This document shows positions 7,808 through 15,956 of a DNA stretch of 23,913 bases, piece after piece. Location of the stretch: the NCBI GenBank assembly GCA_905206805.1, contig CAJLIR010000018.1:1-23913 (forward strand). The letters run 5' to 3'. A model generated the notes under the pieces. It saw only the letters and a list, made by a program, of their open reading frames with translations, was not told the origin of the DNA and searched no databases. How positions within the stretch are numbered: the first letter of the stretch is position 1; each line of letters starts with the position of its first letter. This DNA is from an uncultured Caryophanales bacterium (GTDB taxonomy: Bacteria; Bacillota_I; Bacilli_A; RF39; UBA660). The position numbers and the translations under genes are program-made.

Positions 7808-9670
7808 ATGACAATTATTAATAATAATACAGTTGTTATCTATAATAGTGATGAACTAAAAAAAGTGCTTGAAGAAGAAAATAATTATACAACTATTTAT
7901 TTTGGAAATGATATAACTCTTACAACTGGTATTAGTATCTCAAGCACTAAAACTAGCGTTATTATAGATGGTGCTTATGATGGTGTAATCCATACATTTA
8001 CAGATAAAAAAAGTGCTTCAACAAGTGACACAATTATGATTAAATCTCCACTTATTAAAAATGTTATTGTTCAAAATATGAATGTTACTGGTTATAATTA
8101 TTATGGTGTTATTTGTGTAACAGAAACTAATTTATATAAAGATACTGTTGTAGAATATAATAATGTAACTTATACGGGACCACAAATAAGTTTCCATCCG
8201 TATGGTTTAACAAGATTTATAAATTGTGAAATTACAATAGAAGATAATTATAATGCTGGTAATGAAGTTGCAGAATGTAACAAAATCGAAATCGGTGGAA
8301 TAACAAATATAACGCATAAATCCACTGCTAATTCTTCATTTTGGTTTCGGAATTCCGATCCTTCATTTACAATTTTAGCTTCATCTACTGTAAATTTTAC
8401 TAGTGAAAGAAGAGAATTAATATATGGAGTAACTAATTTAACATTTAACATTTCAAAAAATGCGAATTTTCACGTTACAACCTATAATGGATTAAGTTAT
8501 GGAAATTATGGAACAGGAAACACTACTATTGGAGAGAATGCCCTATTTACATTGAAACAAACAAATCGTAATGGGGAATATTCTACTTGGTATAGTTATG
8601 GAACTATTAACTTAGCTGAAAATTCAAGTTTGAATATAATTAATAATTATCCTAATATTTCTTCTAATAATTATAATATCTATTTTTCTGGAGATAACGC
8701 CGGACTTATTTTAAATAATCCTAAAAAAGTAGCGTTATATAATAGTAGCGCAAACATAATATATTCAAGCAGCACAATTCCCTTTGAATTTAATTTTAAC
8801 AGGTTAAATTTATTTAATGACGCTATCGATTTACAAAATGAAGTTACAAATGATACTCTACCTACTTATGCTTGGTATAAAGATAATATTTCTAACATAA
8901 AAGGTACTTTTTCTAATTCAAAAACAACTATTACAAGTCATAATTATAATGAAGAAGAATTACGGAATGTTCCTAGTTTAGACAATTTTATTTTTGTAAA
9001 CAAAAAAATCTTTTCAATAGGCGACTTTCAAATTCATATGAATGCTTTAACTGATAAGGATACCCAAATTAAAGGTATTACTGACCCACTTTCTTCAATT
9101 TTAATTAAATATAATGATGTCAGTACTGTTGTAATTGCGGATGATAAAGGAGCATTCACTTATACATATACAACAGAACCACCAATAGGTACAAATATAA
9201 CACTTATAGCAAAAAAAATAAATGAACCGATTTATCACACTAAAAGTATTCAAATTGTATATAGTAGCGAACTTATTTTAGATAGTGCTTCAAAAGTAGT
9301 AAATTTTACATTTGAACCAATAAGTACAAATCCAATTTTATGTCCTAGAAAAAATAATTTAATAATTACTGTTATTGATTCAAGAGTTGCTAGTTCTAAT
9401 TGGAAATTATATGCATCAATAGATAGTGATTTAACATCAGATACTGGAGTTACTTTAAAAGATGCTCTTGTATTTGTAGGTGAAGACTCTATTATAACAC
9501 CATTATCAAAAACACCAATTCTTGTTTATGAAGGTGAAAGTAATGACGGAAATGTTAAAACTATTAATATAATATGGAATCAGGATAAAGGTATTTTATT
9601 AAGAATTAATGATACTTTAATAAATGTTATGGAATATAATTCAACAATAAATTGGTACTTAGAAAAATAA
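7808..9670 (+). CDS. Pectate-lyase-like beta-helix adhesin with WxL-type C-terminus (paralog 1)
   Basis: It is 620 aa. The first ~350 residues are Asn/Thr/Ile-rich short strands (GNDITLTTGISISS..., VIVQNMNVTG) typical of a right-handed parallel beta-helix of the 'pectate lyase-like adhesive domain' kind. A central Ig-like segment (~400-490) precedes a C-terminal WxL-like region: ITVIDSR, then NWKLYAS (W532-L534), and the terminal STINWYLEK (W616-L618). WxL domains bind the Gram-positive cell wall non-covalently. The N-terminus MTIINNNTVV is not a signal peptide, so the export route is unclear. GAGGTG lies 6 bases before the ATG. It is paralogous to the gene at 10192 (same N-terminal and C-terminal layout). 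A surface role is inferred from fold and domain; the ligand is unknown. Confidence 0.8.
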   Translation: MTIINNNTVVIYNSDELKKVLEEENNYTTIYFGNDITLTTGISISSTKTSVIIDGAYDGVIHTFTDKKSASTSDTIMIKSPLIKNVIVQNMNVTGYNYYGVICVTETNLYKDTVVEYNNVTYTGPQISFHPYGLTRFINCEITIEDNYNAGNEVAECNKIEIGGITNITHKSTANSSFWFRNSDPSFTILASSTVNFTSERRELIYGVTNLTFNISKNANFHVTTYNGLSYGNYGTGNTTIGENALFTLKQTNRNGEYSTWYSYGTINLAENSSLNIINNYPNISSNNYNIYFSGDNAGLILNNPKKVALYNSSANIIYSSSTIPFEFNFNRLNLFNDAIDLQNEVTNDTLPTYAWYKDNISNIKGTFSNSKTTITSHNYNEEELRNVPSLDNFIFVNKKIFSIGDFQIHMNALTDKDTQIKGITDPLSSILIKYNDVSTVVIADDKGAFTYTYTTEPPIGTNITLIAKKINEPIYHTKSIQIVYSSELILDSASKVVNFTFEPISTNPILCPRKNNLIITVIDSRVASSNWKLYASIDSDLTSDTGVTLKDALVFVGEDSIITPLSKTPILVYEGESNDGNVKTINIIWNQDKGILLRINDTLINVMEYNSTINWYLEK

Positions 9671-9693
9671 AAAATCACTTTTGTGATTTTTTT
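9669..9693. terminator. Bidirectional terminator
   Basis: AAAAAATCAC, TTTT loop, GTGATTTTTT. It is symmetric, so it can end both the 7.8-9.7 kb gene (plus) and the DUF11 pseudogene (minus). It overlaps the last codons of the DUF11 reading frame. Confidence 0.85.
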
Positions 9694-10062
9694 ACTTGAA
9701 ATGTAATTATTTTTGAAGTTTTATTATCAACATTATTTAAGTATATAGTTAATATATTTTCTTTCGCATCATAATCATAGTCATCTTCTGTTGCAACAAC
9801 ATTATTAATAATCAAACTATTACTAACAAATTCGACCATCCAAAGGATCTGTAATATAAGCATTTTCATAAATTTCTTCTGAAGTATTAGTTATTACAAT
9901 TTTATAAGTTAAATATCCATCTACCCAATTTATTTTATCGGCACTTTTGGTAATAGTAAGATCATTAATCAGATTAAGTACTGAAACTAGTGATGCAATA
10001 GTTTGATTTGCGTCAACATTTTCTAAATAAAATGTTTCTATATCATTTAAGGTTTTATCCAT
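9675..10062 (-). pseudogene. Frameshifted DUF11-domain small protein
   Basis: Frame one starts at ATG 10062 (AAGGG just upstream) and reads MDKTLNDIETF..., then the DUF11 consensus LTITKSADKINWVDG and LTYKIVITNTSEEIYENA, up to TDPLD. It then runs out at a stop a few codons later. The continuation VEFVSNSLIINN, expected directly after TDPLD in DUF11 domains, is in a second frame that stays open to 9675. The break is near 9835-9840 and is a net one-base shift. Joined, the product would be about 129 aa, a single DUF11 repeat with a helical N-terminal cap and no signal peptide. It lies between, and opposite to, the two beta-helix paralogs. A sequencing or assembly error could also explain the shift. 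Confidence 0.75.
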
Positions 10063-10191
10063 AATGCCCTTATAATTATTTTATGAAACCTCACCTATTT
10101 TGACTGTGATTTTTTAAATTTCAAATTTTCATTATAAACTAATTATTGGCATATTTTACTTTTACATATATTAAGATTAGAGGTGGTTTAT

Positions 10192-12066
10192 ATGGAAATA
10201 ATAAATAATAAAACAGTTGTAGTTTCTAATAGTAGTGAATTAAAAGATGCCTTAGAATCTGATAATGGATATACTTATATATATTTAGGTGGTGATATTA
10301 CTTTAGAAAGTGGTATTAATATAAATGAAAATAAGCAAAATATTACTATAAATGGGACATATATGAATAATAAATACACCCTAACTGGTATGAATAGTAT
10401 AGATGCTCCTGATACAATAGTCGCAAATATGAATAATAATCAAATACAAGTAAAAAATATGAATATTATCTATACTAATCCTTATGGTGTTATTTATGTA
10501 CCACTTGATAAAAATTATTCGAACTTACAAACAATATATGATAATATTACTTTTAATGGTACACAACTATCTTATAATCCTTACGGAGTAACAAAAATTA
10601 TTGACTGTTTAATTACCATAGAAACTAAAAATGAGGTAGCATCTCAAGAAATTTGTGAAGCGAATTACGTAATTATAGGAGGAAAAACTACCATAACTAG
10701 TAGTAGTGTAAATAGTTCCCTTTTTTATTTTAGAAATGATACAACTAATCCAACAATAATATTTTTATGCCAAAGCAATATAAGTATATCTACCGATACA
10801 AAAGAATTTATGAGTGGTACTAATAAACTAAATTTTACTATTTTACACGATACAAGTGTTAATATTATTACTGGTAATGGATTTGGTTCTAATACAATAT
10901 ATGGAGTTAATAATGTTTTAATAGATGAAAGAGCTTTTCTTACCTTTATTGAAAAAAGTCATAAAAGAATTCCTATGTGGACTATCTATGGATCTTTTAC
11001 AATGAAAAAGGATTCAAAATTACATTTAATAAATTCCTATGACAATACACCAAGTGATAACTATAATATTCACTTTAAAGGAAACAATTGTAAGTTAATT
11101 TTGGAAGATCCTGATGAGGTTATAATTTATACAAAAAACGCTAATGTCATATATACTAATAATCCATTAGATTACGTAATAAAATGCAAAAGAATTAATA
11201 TGTGGGTTAATTCTACAACATTAACTAGTGCTGGTGATATCAATAATTTGCCGGACTATTCCTGGTATAAAGAAGATGATTTAATTGATATAGAAGGTAT
11301 TATAACATCGACTGCTACAACTATTACAAAATATAATCTAACAGCTAGTGATCTTAAAAATTTACCGGATGTTGGTAACTTTGCATTTCAAAATAGAAAA
11401 CAATTCTCAATTGGAAATAACGCAATAAATGTACACCCTATTAGTTCAACTATCAATAAAATAAGTGGTCATACAAACGGTATGGCAGATGTTTTAATAA
11501 AATATAATAGTATAACAGAAATTGTTACTGCTGATAGTGGTGGATATTTTGAATATACAACACCAATTACAATAGAAAATGACACATCAATTGAAATTAC
11601 CTCTAATGTTTCTACTAGTTTTATATATGGAACAAGAAAGATAACCTCTCCTTATAATGGTGAATTATCATTAATGGAAGGAACCAAAGTATTCAAATTT
11701 TTACTAGCAATCATTTCTGCTGATCCTATTATTTTACCTAGAGACAGAAGCATAACACTTAAAGTAGTAGATAGTAGAATAAATAGTTCGAATTTTAAAA
11801 TTTATGCTTATATAGAAAATCCAGTAAAAAGTCAAAATGGATATATTTTAGAAGATGCCCTAGTATTTGAAAAACTAGATGATGAAATGATTATTTTAAA
11901 TGATACACCACAATTAATATTTACTGGTACAGATAATGGTGGCAGTCCAAAACGTACTACTATTGAATGGTCTAGAAATAAAGGTCCTCTTTTAGATTTA
12001 TCTAACAATTTTTTAGAGGCAAATGAAGAATATTTTGCTGAGGTAAAGTTTGTAATAGAAGAATAA
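10192..12066 (+). CDS. Pectate-lyase-like beta-helix adhesin, degenerate WxL-type C-terminus (paralog 2)
   Basis: It is 624 aa from the ATG at 10192, chosen because AGAGGTGG precedes it by about 5 bases; the in-frame GTG at 10183 lies inside that site. It has the same plan as the 7808 gene: MEIINNKTVVVSNSSELKDAL, a strand-rich beta-helix to ~350, a middle Ig-like segment, then a C-terminal VVDSR...DALVF region. At the positions of the two WxL motifs in the paralog it has NFKIYA and KFVIEE, so W and L are replaced by F and I in both. It has no signal peptide and no LPxTG anchor. It is likely a surface or spore-surface structural protein, but neither location nor ligand can be shown from sequence. 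Confidence 0.78.
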   Translation: MEIINNKTVVVSNSSELKDALESDNGYTYIYLGGDITLESGININENKQNITINGTYMNNKYTLTGMNSIDAPDTIVANMNNNQIQVKNMNIIYTNPYGVIYVPLDKNYSNLQTIYDNITFNGTQLSYNPYGVTKIIDCLITIETKNEVASQEICEANYVIIGGKTTITSSSVNSSLFYFRNDTTNPTIIFLCQSNISISTDTKEFMSGTNKLNFTILHDTSVNIITGNGFGSNTIYGVNNVLIDERAFLTFIEKSHKRIPMWTIYGSFTMKKDSKLHLINSYDNTPSDNYNIHFKGNNCKLILEDPDEVIIYTKNANVIYTNNPLDYVIKCKRINMWVNSTTLTSAGDINNLPDYSWYKEDDLIDIEGIITSTATTITKYNLTASDLKNLPDVGNFAFQNRKQFSIGNNAINVHPISSTINKISGHTNGMADVLIKYNSITEIVTADSGGYFEYTTPITIENDTSIEITSNVSTSFIYGTRKITSPYNGELSLMEGTKVFKFLLAIISADPIILPRDRSITLKVVDSRINSSNFKIYAYIENPVKSQNGYILEDALVFEKLDDEMIILNDTPQLIFTGTDNGGSPKRTTIEWSRNKGPLLDLSNNFLEANEEYFAEVKFVIEE

Positions 12067-12080
12067 ATTTATAAAAAGTA

Positions 12081-12109
12081 TTGACAAAAAAACTTCATTT
12101 ACATATAAT
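12081..12109 (+). promoter_or_regulatory. Consensus promoter of the alaA T-box leader
   Basis: TTGACA (12081-12086), 17-base spacer, TATAAT (12104-12109): a perfect vegetative promoter 15 bases after the stop of the preceding gene. Confidence 0.95.
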
Positions 12110-12115
12110 GTGAGT

Positions 12116-12390
12116 ATGATTTATGAAAAAGGCAATGATGGTAAGTAGTACATATGGCTAGTGTTTTAGAGAGAAGATGGTTGGTGAAAATCTTTACATG
12201 AATAATATGGAAGCAGTACCTAAGCTATGAGAAGAAAAAGAATATATCTTTAGTAAAGTTCATCGGAATTCCACCGTTATAAGGAAGACAGTATGTTAGT
12301 ACTGGATGAGTGCAAGATTTATCTTGAAATTAGGTGGTAACACGGATATATATATTCGCCCTAGACTATTTTTAGTCTAGGGTTTTTTTA
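12116..12390 (+). promoter_or_regulatory. T-box riboswitch, alanine specifier (GCA)
   Basis: Stem I contains the AGTA bulge and distal AGAGAG motif. Pairing CATAT with ATATG above and GGTA with TACC below leaves the specifier loop GAAGCAG, whose codon GCA (12213-12215) means alanine. The T-box sequence AGGTGGTAACACGG lies at 12332-12345. The terminator is a perfect 10-bp stem CCCTAGACTA/TAGTCTAGGG (12359-12382) followed by seven T. Uncharged tRNA-Ala should allow transcription of alaA. Confidence 0.93.
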
Positions 12391-12420
12391 TAGTAATATT
12401 GCTACAAGGAGGGATAAAAT

Positions 12421-13638
12421 ATGGAAAAAATTTATAAATCAAAAAGACTCGAAAATGTTAATTACGCAATAAGAGGAAAAGTCATGGAAGAAGCTAAAAA
12501 ACTAGAAGAACAAGGTATCAATGTTTTAAAACTTAATATAGGAAACCCTGCGACTTATAACTTTTCTGCACCATTCGATGTTTTAAATTACATGAAAACT
12601 AATTTAGAATATAACCAAGGATACTCTGACTCTAAAGGTTTAGAATCAGCAAGAAACGCAATTGTAGAATATTATAAAACTAAAAACATCAATAATTTAA
12701 GTTCAAATGATATATATATTGGTAATGGTGTAAGTGAATTAATACTCATGTCAATGCAAGCATTACTAAATGAGGGTGACGAAATACTTGTACCATCACC
12801 AGATTATCCACTATGGACAGCATCGATTAATTTATCAGGTGGAAAAGCAATACACTATAATTGTGATGAAGAAAATGAATGGAATCCAAATATTCAAGAC
12901 ATAAAAAATAAAATAACTAATAAAACTAAAGGAATAATAATTATTAATCCAAATAATCCGACAGGTGCATTATATCCAAAAAAAATTTTAGAAAAAATTG
13001 TAGAAATTGCACAAAATAACAATTTAATTATTTTTTCTGATGAAATATATGATAGATTGGTATATGATGATTTAAAGCACATTTCAATCGCATCTATAGC
13101 AAAAGATGTTCCTGTTTTTACCTTTAGTGGTTTATCAAAATCACATATGGTTGCTGGATTCAGAATTGGTTGGATGTGTATAACTGGAAATAAAAATTAC
13201 ATAAATGATTATATTAGTGGTTTAAATCTACTTTCATCTATGAGATTATGTTCAAATGTTCCAGGACAAAGTATAATAGAAAAAGCTTTAAAAAATGATA
13301 TTAATACCAAAAAATTATTAAAAAAAGGTGGTAGATTATATGAACAAAGAGAATACGTTTACAATAAATTAAAACAAATTCCCGGTATAAGTGTTGTAAA
13401 ACCAAAAGCTGCATTTTATATATTTCCAAAAATAGATACTAAAAAATTTAATATAGTTGATGATGAAAAATTTGCATTAGATTTTTTAAATAAAAAACAT
13501 GTTTTAATTGTTCATGGAACTGGTTTTAATTGGAGTAATATAGATCACTTTAGAATAGTTTATTTAGCAGATAATAAAGTAATGGAGCAAGCTCTTAATA
13601 ATTTGCAAGATTTTCTTAAAAATTATAATCAAAAATAA
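12421..13638 (+). CDS. alaA: Alanine aminotransferase (AlaA type)
   Basis: This PLP-dependent class I aminotransferase makes alanine from pyruvate and glutamate. It is 405 aa, the same length as E. coli AlaA, and follows it closely: KLENV-like opening (RLENVNYAIRG), LKLNIGNPA (36-44), IGNGVSELI (100-108), VPSPDYPLW (124-132), NPNNPTG (176-182), DEIYD (207-211), the PLP lysine K240 in SGLSKSH, and AGFRIGW with the substrate-carboxylate Arg nearby. AAGGAGGG precedes the ATG. It is a single gene controlled by the alanine T-box just upstream, which independently supports an alanine-making role. Valine transamination is a possible side activity. Confidence 0.94.
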   Translation: MEKIYKSKRLENVNYAIRGKVMEEAKKLEEQGINVLKLNIGNPATYNFSAPFDVLNYMKTNLEYNQGYSDSKGLESARNAIVEYYKTKNINNLSSNDIYIGNGVSELILMSMQALLNEGDEILVPSPDYPLWTASINLSGGKAIHYNCDEENEWNPNIQDIKNKITNKTKGIIIINPNNPTGALYPKKILEKIVEIAQNNNLIIFSDEIYDRLVYDDLKHISIASIAKDVPVFTFSGLSKSHMVAGFRIGWMCITGNKNYINDYISGLNLLSSMRLCSNVPGQSIIEKALKNDINTKKLLKKGGRLYEQREYVYNKLKQIPGISVVKPKAAFYIFPKIDTKKFNIVDDEKFALDFLNKKHVLIVHGTGFNWSNIDHFRIVYLADNKVMEQALNNLQDFLKNYNQK

Positions 13639-13649
13639 AATTAAATATA

Positions 13650-13676
13650 TTTTCAATATAAATTTAATGATATAAT
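13650..13676 (+). promoter_or_regulatory. Promoter of the 13.7-14.7 kb gene pair
   Basis: Extended -10 TGATATAAT ending at 13676, with TTTTCA 15 bases before the -10. It shares the block AAATATATT, exactly 19 bases before TATAAT, with the retron promoter at 14.78 kb. Confidence 0.6.
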
Positions 13677-13696
13677 TTTTATAAGGTGATAATTTT

Positions 13697-14215
13697 ATGG
13701 AAAAAATTATAGATAAAAGTAAAATTTCATTTTATGAAAATGAATGTGAAGTATTTAATTTAAATTTTATAGGTGATGAATTTGTATTAGTAATGAATAC
13801 AAATAAAATCATTGAAATAGATGAAAATGAAGAATTATATGAATTACTAAATCGTTTGTTTACACAAAATTACGATTTTGGAGAAAATTTTTTGAATGAT
13901 AGAAAAAGTAATAATGAATTAGTATGGCATAGTGATTGTTATTATAATCCAAATGATGACTGGAGTTTAAATTCTATTAGTTGTTTACATATTACCTTTG
14001 ACTCAAAAAAGTATAATATGTGGTGTGAAAGACCAATTGATAAGATTTTAGGTAAAACAAAAAGTAATTATTGCATTTGTTTTTCAACTATGGGTAATGG
14101 TAGATATTCAAGAAATATTGAGACTGGTTCGTCTTTACAAGATGATTTTGTTTTATATGTATATCATAAATTAAAAAATTCAAAGACTAAAAAATTATCT
14201 TTAAATAAAATATGA
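13697..14215 (+). CDS. Unknown 172-aa protein upstream of the retron
   Basis: I do not recognise a family. It is a soluble, acidic N-terminal half (MEKIIDKSKISFYENECEVF, NTNKIIEIDENEELYELL) followed by a more aromatic part with HSDCYYNPNDDWS, LHITFDSKKYNMWCERP and YCICFSTMGNGR. Several Cys and His residues are present but do not form an obvious CxxC-type site. There is no signal peptide or membrane helix. AAGGTGAT lies at good spacing before the ATG, and an extended -10 promoter precedes it. The next gene starts 43 bases downstream with no terminator between, so the two probably form an operon. Position directly before a retron makes it an effector candidate by guilt of association only. Confidence 0.7.
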   Translation: MEKIIDKSKISFYENECEVFNLNFIGDEFVLVMNTNKIIEIDENEELYELLNRLFTQNYDFGENFLNDRKSNNELVWHSDCYYNPNDDWSLNSISCLHITFDSKKYNMWCERPIDKILGKTKSNYCICFSTMGNGRYSRNIETGSSLQDDFVLYVYHKLKNSKTKKLSLNKI

Positions 14216-14258
14216 AATAATAAAATGTAAATAAATATGATTTTTATAGGGTGATAAA

Positions 14259-14708
14259 ATGTTTGAAATAGCAAATCTAAATATAGTAGAAAATGAAAAA
14301 ATTAATATTGATTATATAACGATTAGATATAATAAATTTAAAAATGAAAAAAAACTAAATACCAAATCATTTAAAACACTATCATTTGAAGTTTCTGGAA
14401 ATATAGATAATAATAATTACTCTCTTTCCTTTTGCTTAAATTGTAAAATAGAATGTTTACTAAAAATACCAATAAATAAAAAAATAGATTTCAATAATTA
14501 CTTATTAGACAACGAATCATTTCTTAATGTAAATGGAATTACTATAATTGAACCAGATATGAATATTAAAATAACAAGATATTTCAAAAATAAGTTTATA
14601 ATATTTATAACATTTTTTAACTTGAATTCAACAATTAGTTATAATGATGCTGATTACTCTGGAATAATTGAATTTGAATTCAATTTAGATGATTACTTAA
14701 CCAATTAA
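14259..14708 (+). CDS. Unknown 149-aa beta-rich protein upstream of the retron
   Basis: I do not recognise a family. Alternating hydrophobic strands (ISFEV-like LSFEVSGNID, YSLSFCLNCKIECLLKIPI, KFIIFITFFNLNSTISY, GIIEFEFNLDD) suggest an all-beta fold, perhaps a sandwich. It has one CxxxC-like stretch (CLNCKIEC) and no signal peptide. AGGGTGAT precedes the ATG by about 5 bases. It is probably the second gene of the operon with the 172-aa gene. It ends about 75 bases before the retron RNA starts, with no visible terminator, so readthrough into the retron is possible. A role as a retron accessory or effector is only an inference from position. Confidence 0.68.
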   Translation: MFEIANLNIVENEKINIDYITIRYNKFKNEKKLNTKSFKTLSFEVSGNIDNNNYSLSFCLNCKIECLLKIPINKKIDFNNYLLDNESFLNVNGITIIEPDMNIKITRYFKNKFIIFITFFNLNSTISYNDADYSGIIEFEFNLDDYLTN

Positions 14709-14756
14709 ACATATAAATCATTTAATAATATTTGATATATTATAGTTATAAATATA

Positions 14757-14783
14757 TTCACATAAAAAAATATGTGATATAAT
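14757..14783 (+). promoter_or_regulatory. Retron promoter
   Basis: TTCACA (14757-14762), 15-base spacer, TATAAT (14778-14783) preceded by TGA, making an extended -10. It lies about 7 bases before the a1 repeat of the retron RNA. Confidence 0.7.
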
Positions 14784-14784
14784 G

Positions 14785-14960
14785 AATTTGCAGTAGTGAT
14801 TGGAATTATTTCCTACTTTAACGAGTCGTTAAGGAACTAAATTAATTATAGCGATTAAATATTAATACTTCAAAGGACTAATCTACACGTTGTGTAGTCG
14901 CTACGTTACACTTCGCTTTTTGTCCATTTCCATATTAATATATCGTTAGTACTGCATATA
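14785..14960 (+). ncRNA. Retron msr-msd RNA
   Basis: Terminal a1/a2 repeats pair: TGCAGTA (14789-14795) with TACTGCA (14950-14956), continued after a 3-base bulge by GTGAT (14796-14800) with ATCGT (14942-14946). The msr part has two hairpins: GGAA/TTCC with loop TTAT (14802-14813), and the 8-bp CTTTAACG/CGTTAAGG with loop AGT (14816-14834). The msd part is a long hairpin: ATATTAATA (14859-14867) with TATTAATAT (14933-14941), then AAAGGAC with GTCC-A-TTT, capped by an inner hairpin CTACAC/GTGTAG (14883-14897). The RT gene starts about 20 bases after a2. The order promoter, msr, msd, RT is the classic retron layout. The branching G is probably among those at 14796-14803 but cannot be fixed by eye. 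Confidence 0.8.
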
Positions 14961-14974
14961 TGGGAGGTAGTAAA

Positions 14975-15937
14975 ATGTGGAAATACATAGGAACTAAAGA
15001 ATGCAACGATTTTTTACTATCTCTTAATTTAATTAATTGTAAAGACAAAGATAAATACATAAAAACCATTTATTCTATTAGCAATAATATAGAAAAAAAT
15101 TATAAAGTATATAAAATAAAAAAACGAAATGGTAAATATAGAACCATATATGAACCAAATTCAATGTTAAAACAAATTCAAAAGAAAATTTTAATTAATA
15201 TACTTAATAATAAATCTATATCAAAATATGCTAAAGCATATCATAAAGGAATTTCATTAAAAGATAACGCAATTCCACATATCAATAAAAAAATAATTTT
15301 AAAATTAGATATTAAAAACTTTTTTGAAAATATATCATTTTTAGATGTTTATAACTCTTGCTTTTCTATCGAATATTTTCCAAAATCAGTTGGATTTATA
15401 CTTACTTATTTGTGTACATATGATAACCATTTAACACAAGGATCACCAACAAGCGCATATATATCAAATTTAATAATGAAAGAATTTGATGAAGAAATAG
15501 GAAATTGGTGTAATATAAATGATATATCATATACAAGATATTCAGATGATATGACCTTCTCTGGTAATTTTAATCCTAGTGAATTAATAATAAAAATTAG
15601 AAAAATGTTATATAAATTAGGATTAGAATTAAATAATGATAAAATACATATTGTAAATAAATCACAAAGTCAAAATGTTACTGGAATTATAGTTAATGAA
15701 AAATTACAAGTTAACGCTAAATATCGTAATAAAATAAGACAGGAAATATATTATATAAAAAAATTTGGATTAAAATCACATCTAAATAAATGTAACATTA
15801 ATATTAATAAATTAAAATATTTAGATAAACTATATGGAAGAATACTCTATGTTTTACAAATTAATAAATTTGATCAAGAATTCTTAAAATATAAAAAATT
15901 TATAGAAGAACTAAAAAGACAATATCAAAATATTTGA
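14975..15937 (+). CDS. Retron reverse transcriptase
   Basis: It is 320 aa, the normal retron RT size, and reverse transcribes the msd of its own RNA into branched RT-DNA. Motifs in order: AKAYHKGIS (86-94) and the retron-specific NAxxH as NAIPH (98-102); the first catalytic Asp in KLDIKNFF (D112); QGSPTS (155-160); the catalytic YSDD box (189-192); and the retron-specific VTG (235-237) in the RNA-recognition thumb region. NAxxH plus VTG separates it from group II intron, DGR and Abi-type RTs. The ATG at 14975 was chosen because GGGAGG lies 7 bases upstream; the in-frame ATG at 14960 precedes that site. A terminator overlaps its 3' end, so no effector is fused or obviously cotranscribed downstream. 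Confidence 0.95.
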   Translation: MWKYIGTKECNDFLLSLNLINCKDKDKYIKTIYSISNNIEKNYKVYKIKKRNGKYRTIYEPNSMLKQIQKKILINILNNKSISKYAKAYHKGISLKDNAIPHINKKIILKLDIKNFFENISFLDVYNSCFSIEYFPKSVGFILTYLCTYDNHLTQGSPTSAYISNLIMKEFDEEIGNWCNINDISYTRYSDDMTFSGNFNPSELIIKIRKMLYKLGLELNNDKIHIVNKSQSQNVTGIIVNEKLQVNAKYRNKIRQEIYYIKKFGLKSHLNKCNININKLKYLDKLYGRILYVLQINKFDQEFLKYKKFIEELKRQYQNI

Positions 15938-15956
15938 ATTAATATTGTCTTTTTTT
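15913..15956 (+). terminator. Rho-independent terminator of the retron
   Basis: GACAATAT (15918-15925) pairs with ATATTGTC (15942-15949), extended by five A-T pairs and a run of seven T. The 5' arm is inside the last RT codons. Confidence 0.85.

Noticed and set aside
10146..10174. TTGGCA-17-TATTAA as the promoter of the second beta-helix gene
   Set aside because: The implied start would fall inside the ribosome binding site, leaving no usable leader.
14785..14960. Retron RNA region considered as a DGR template repeat or group II intron domain
   Set aside because: No variable repeat, accessory Avd-like gene or intron domain V is present, and the RT carries the retron NAxxH and VTG motifs.
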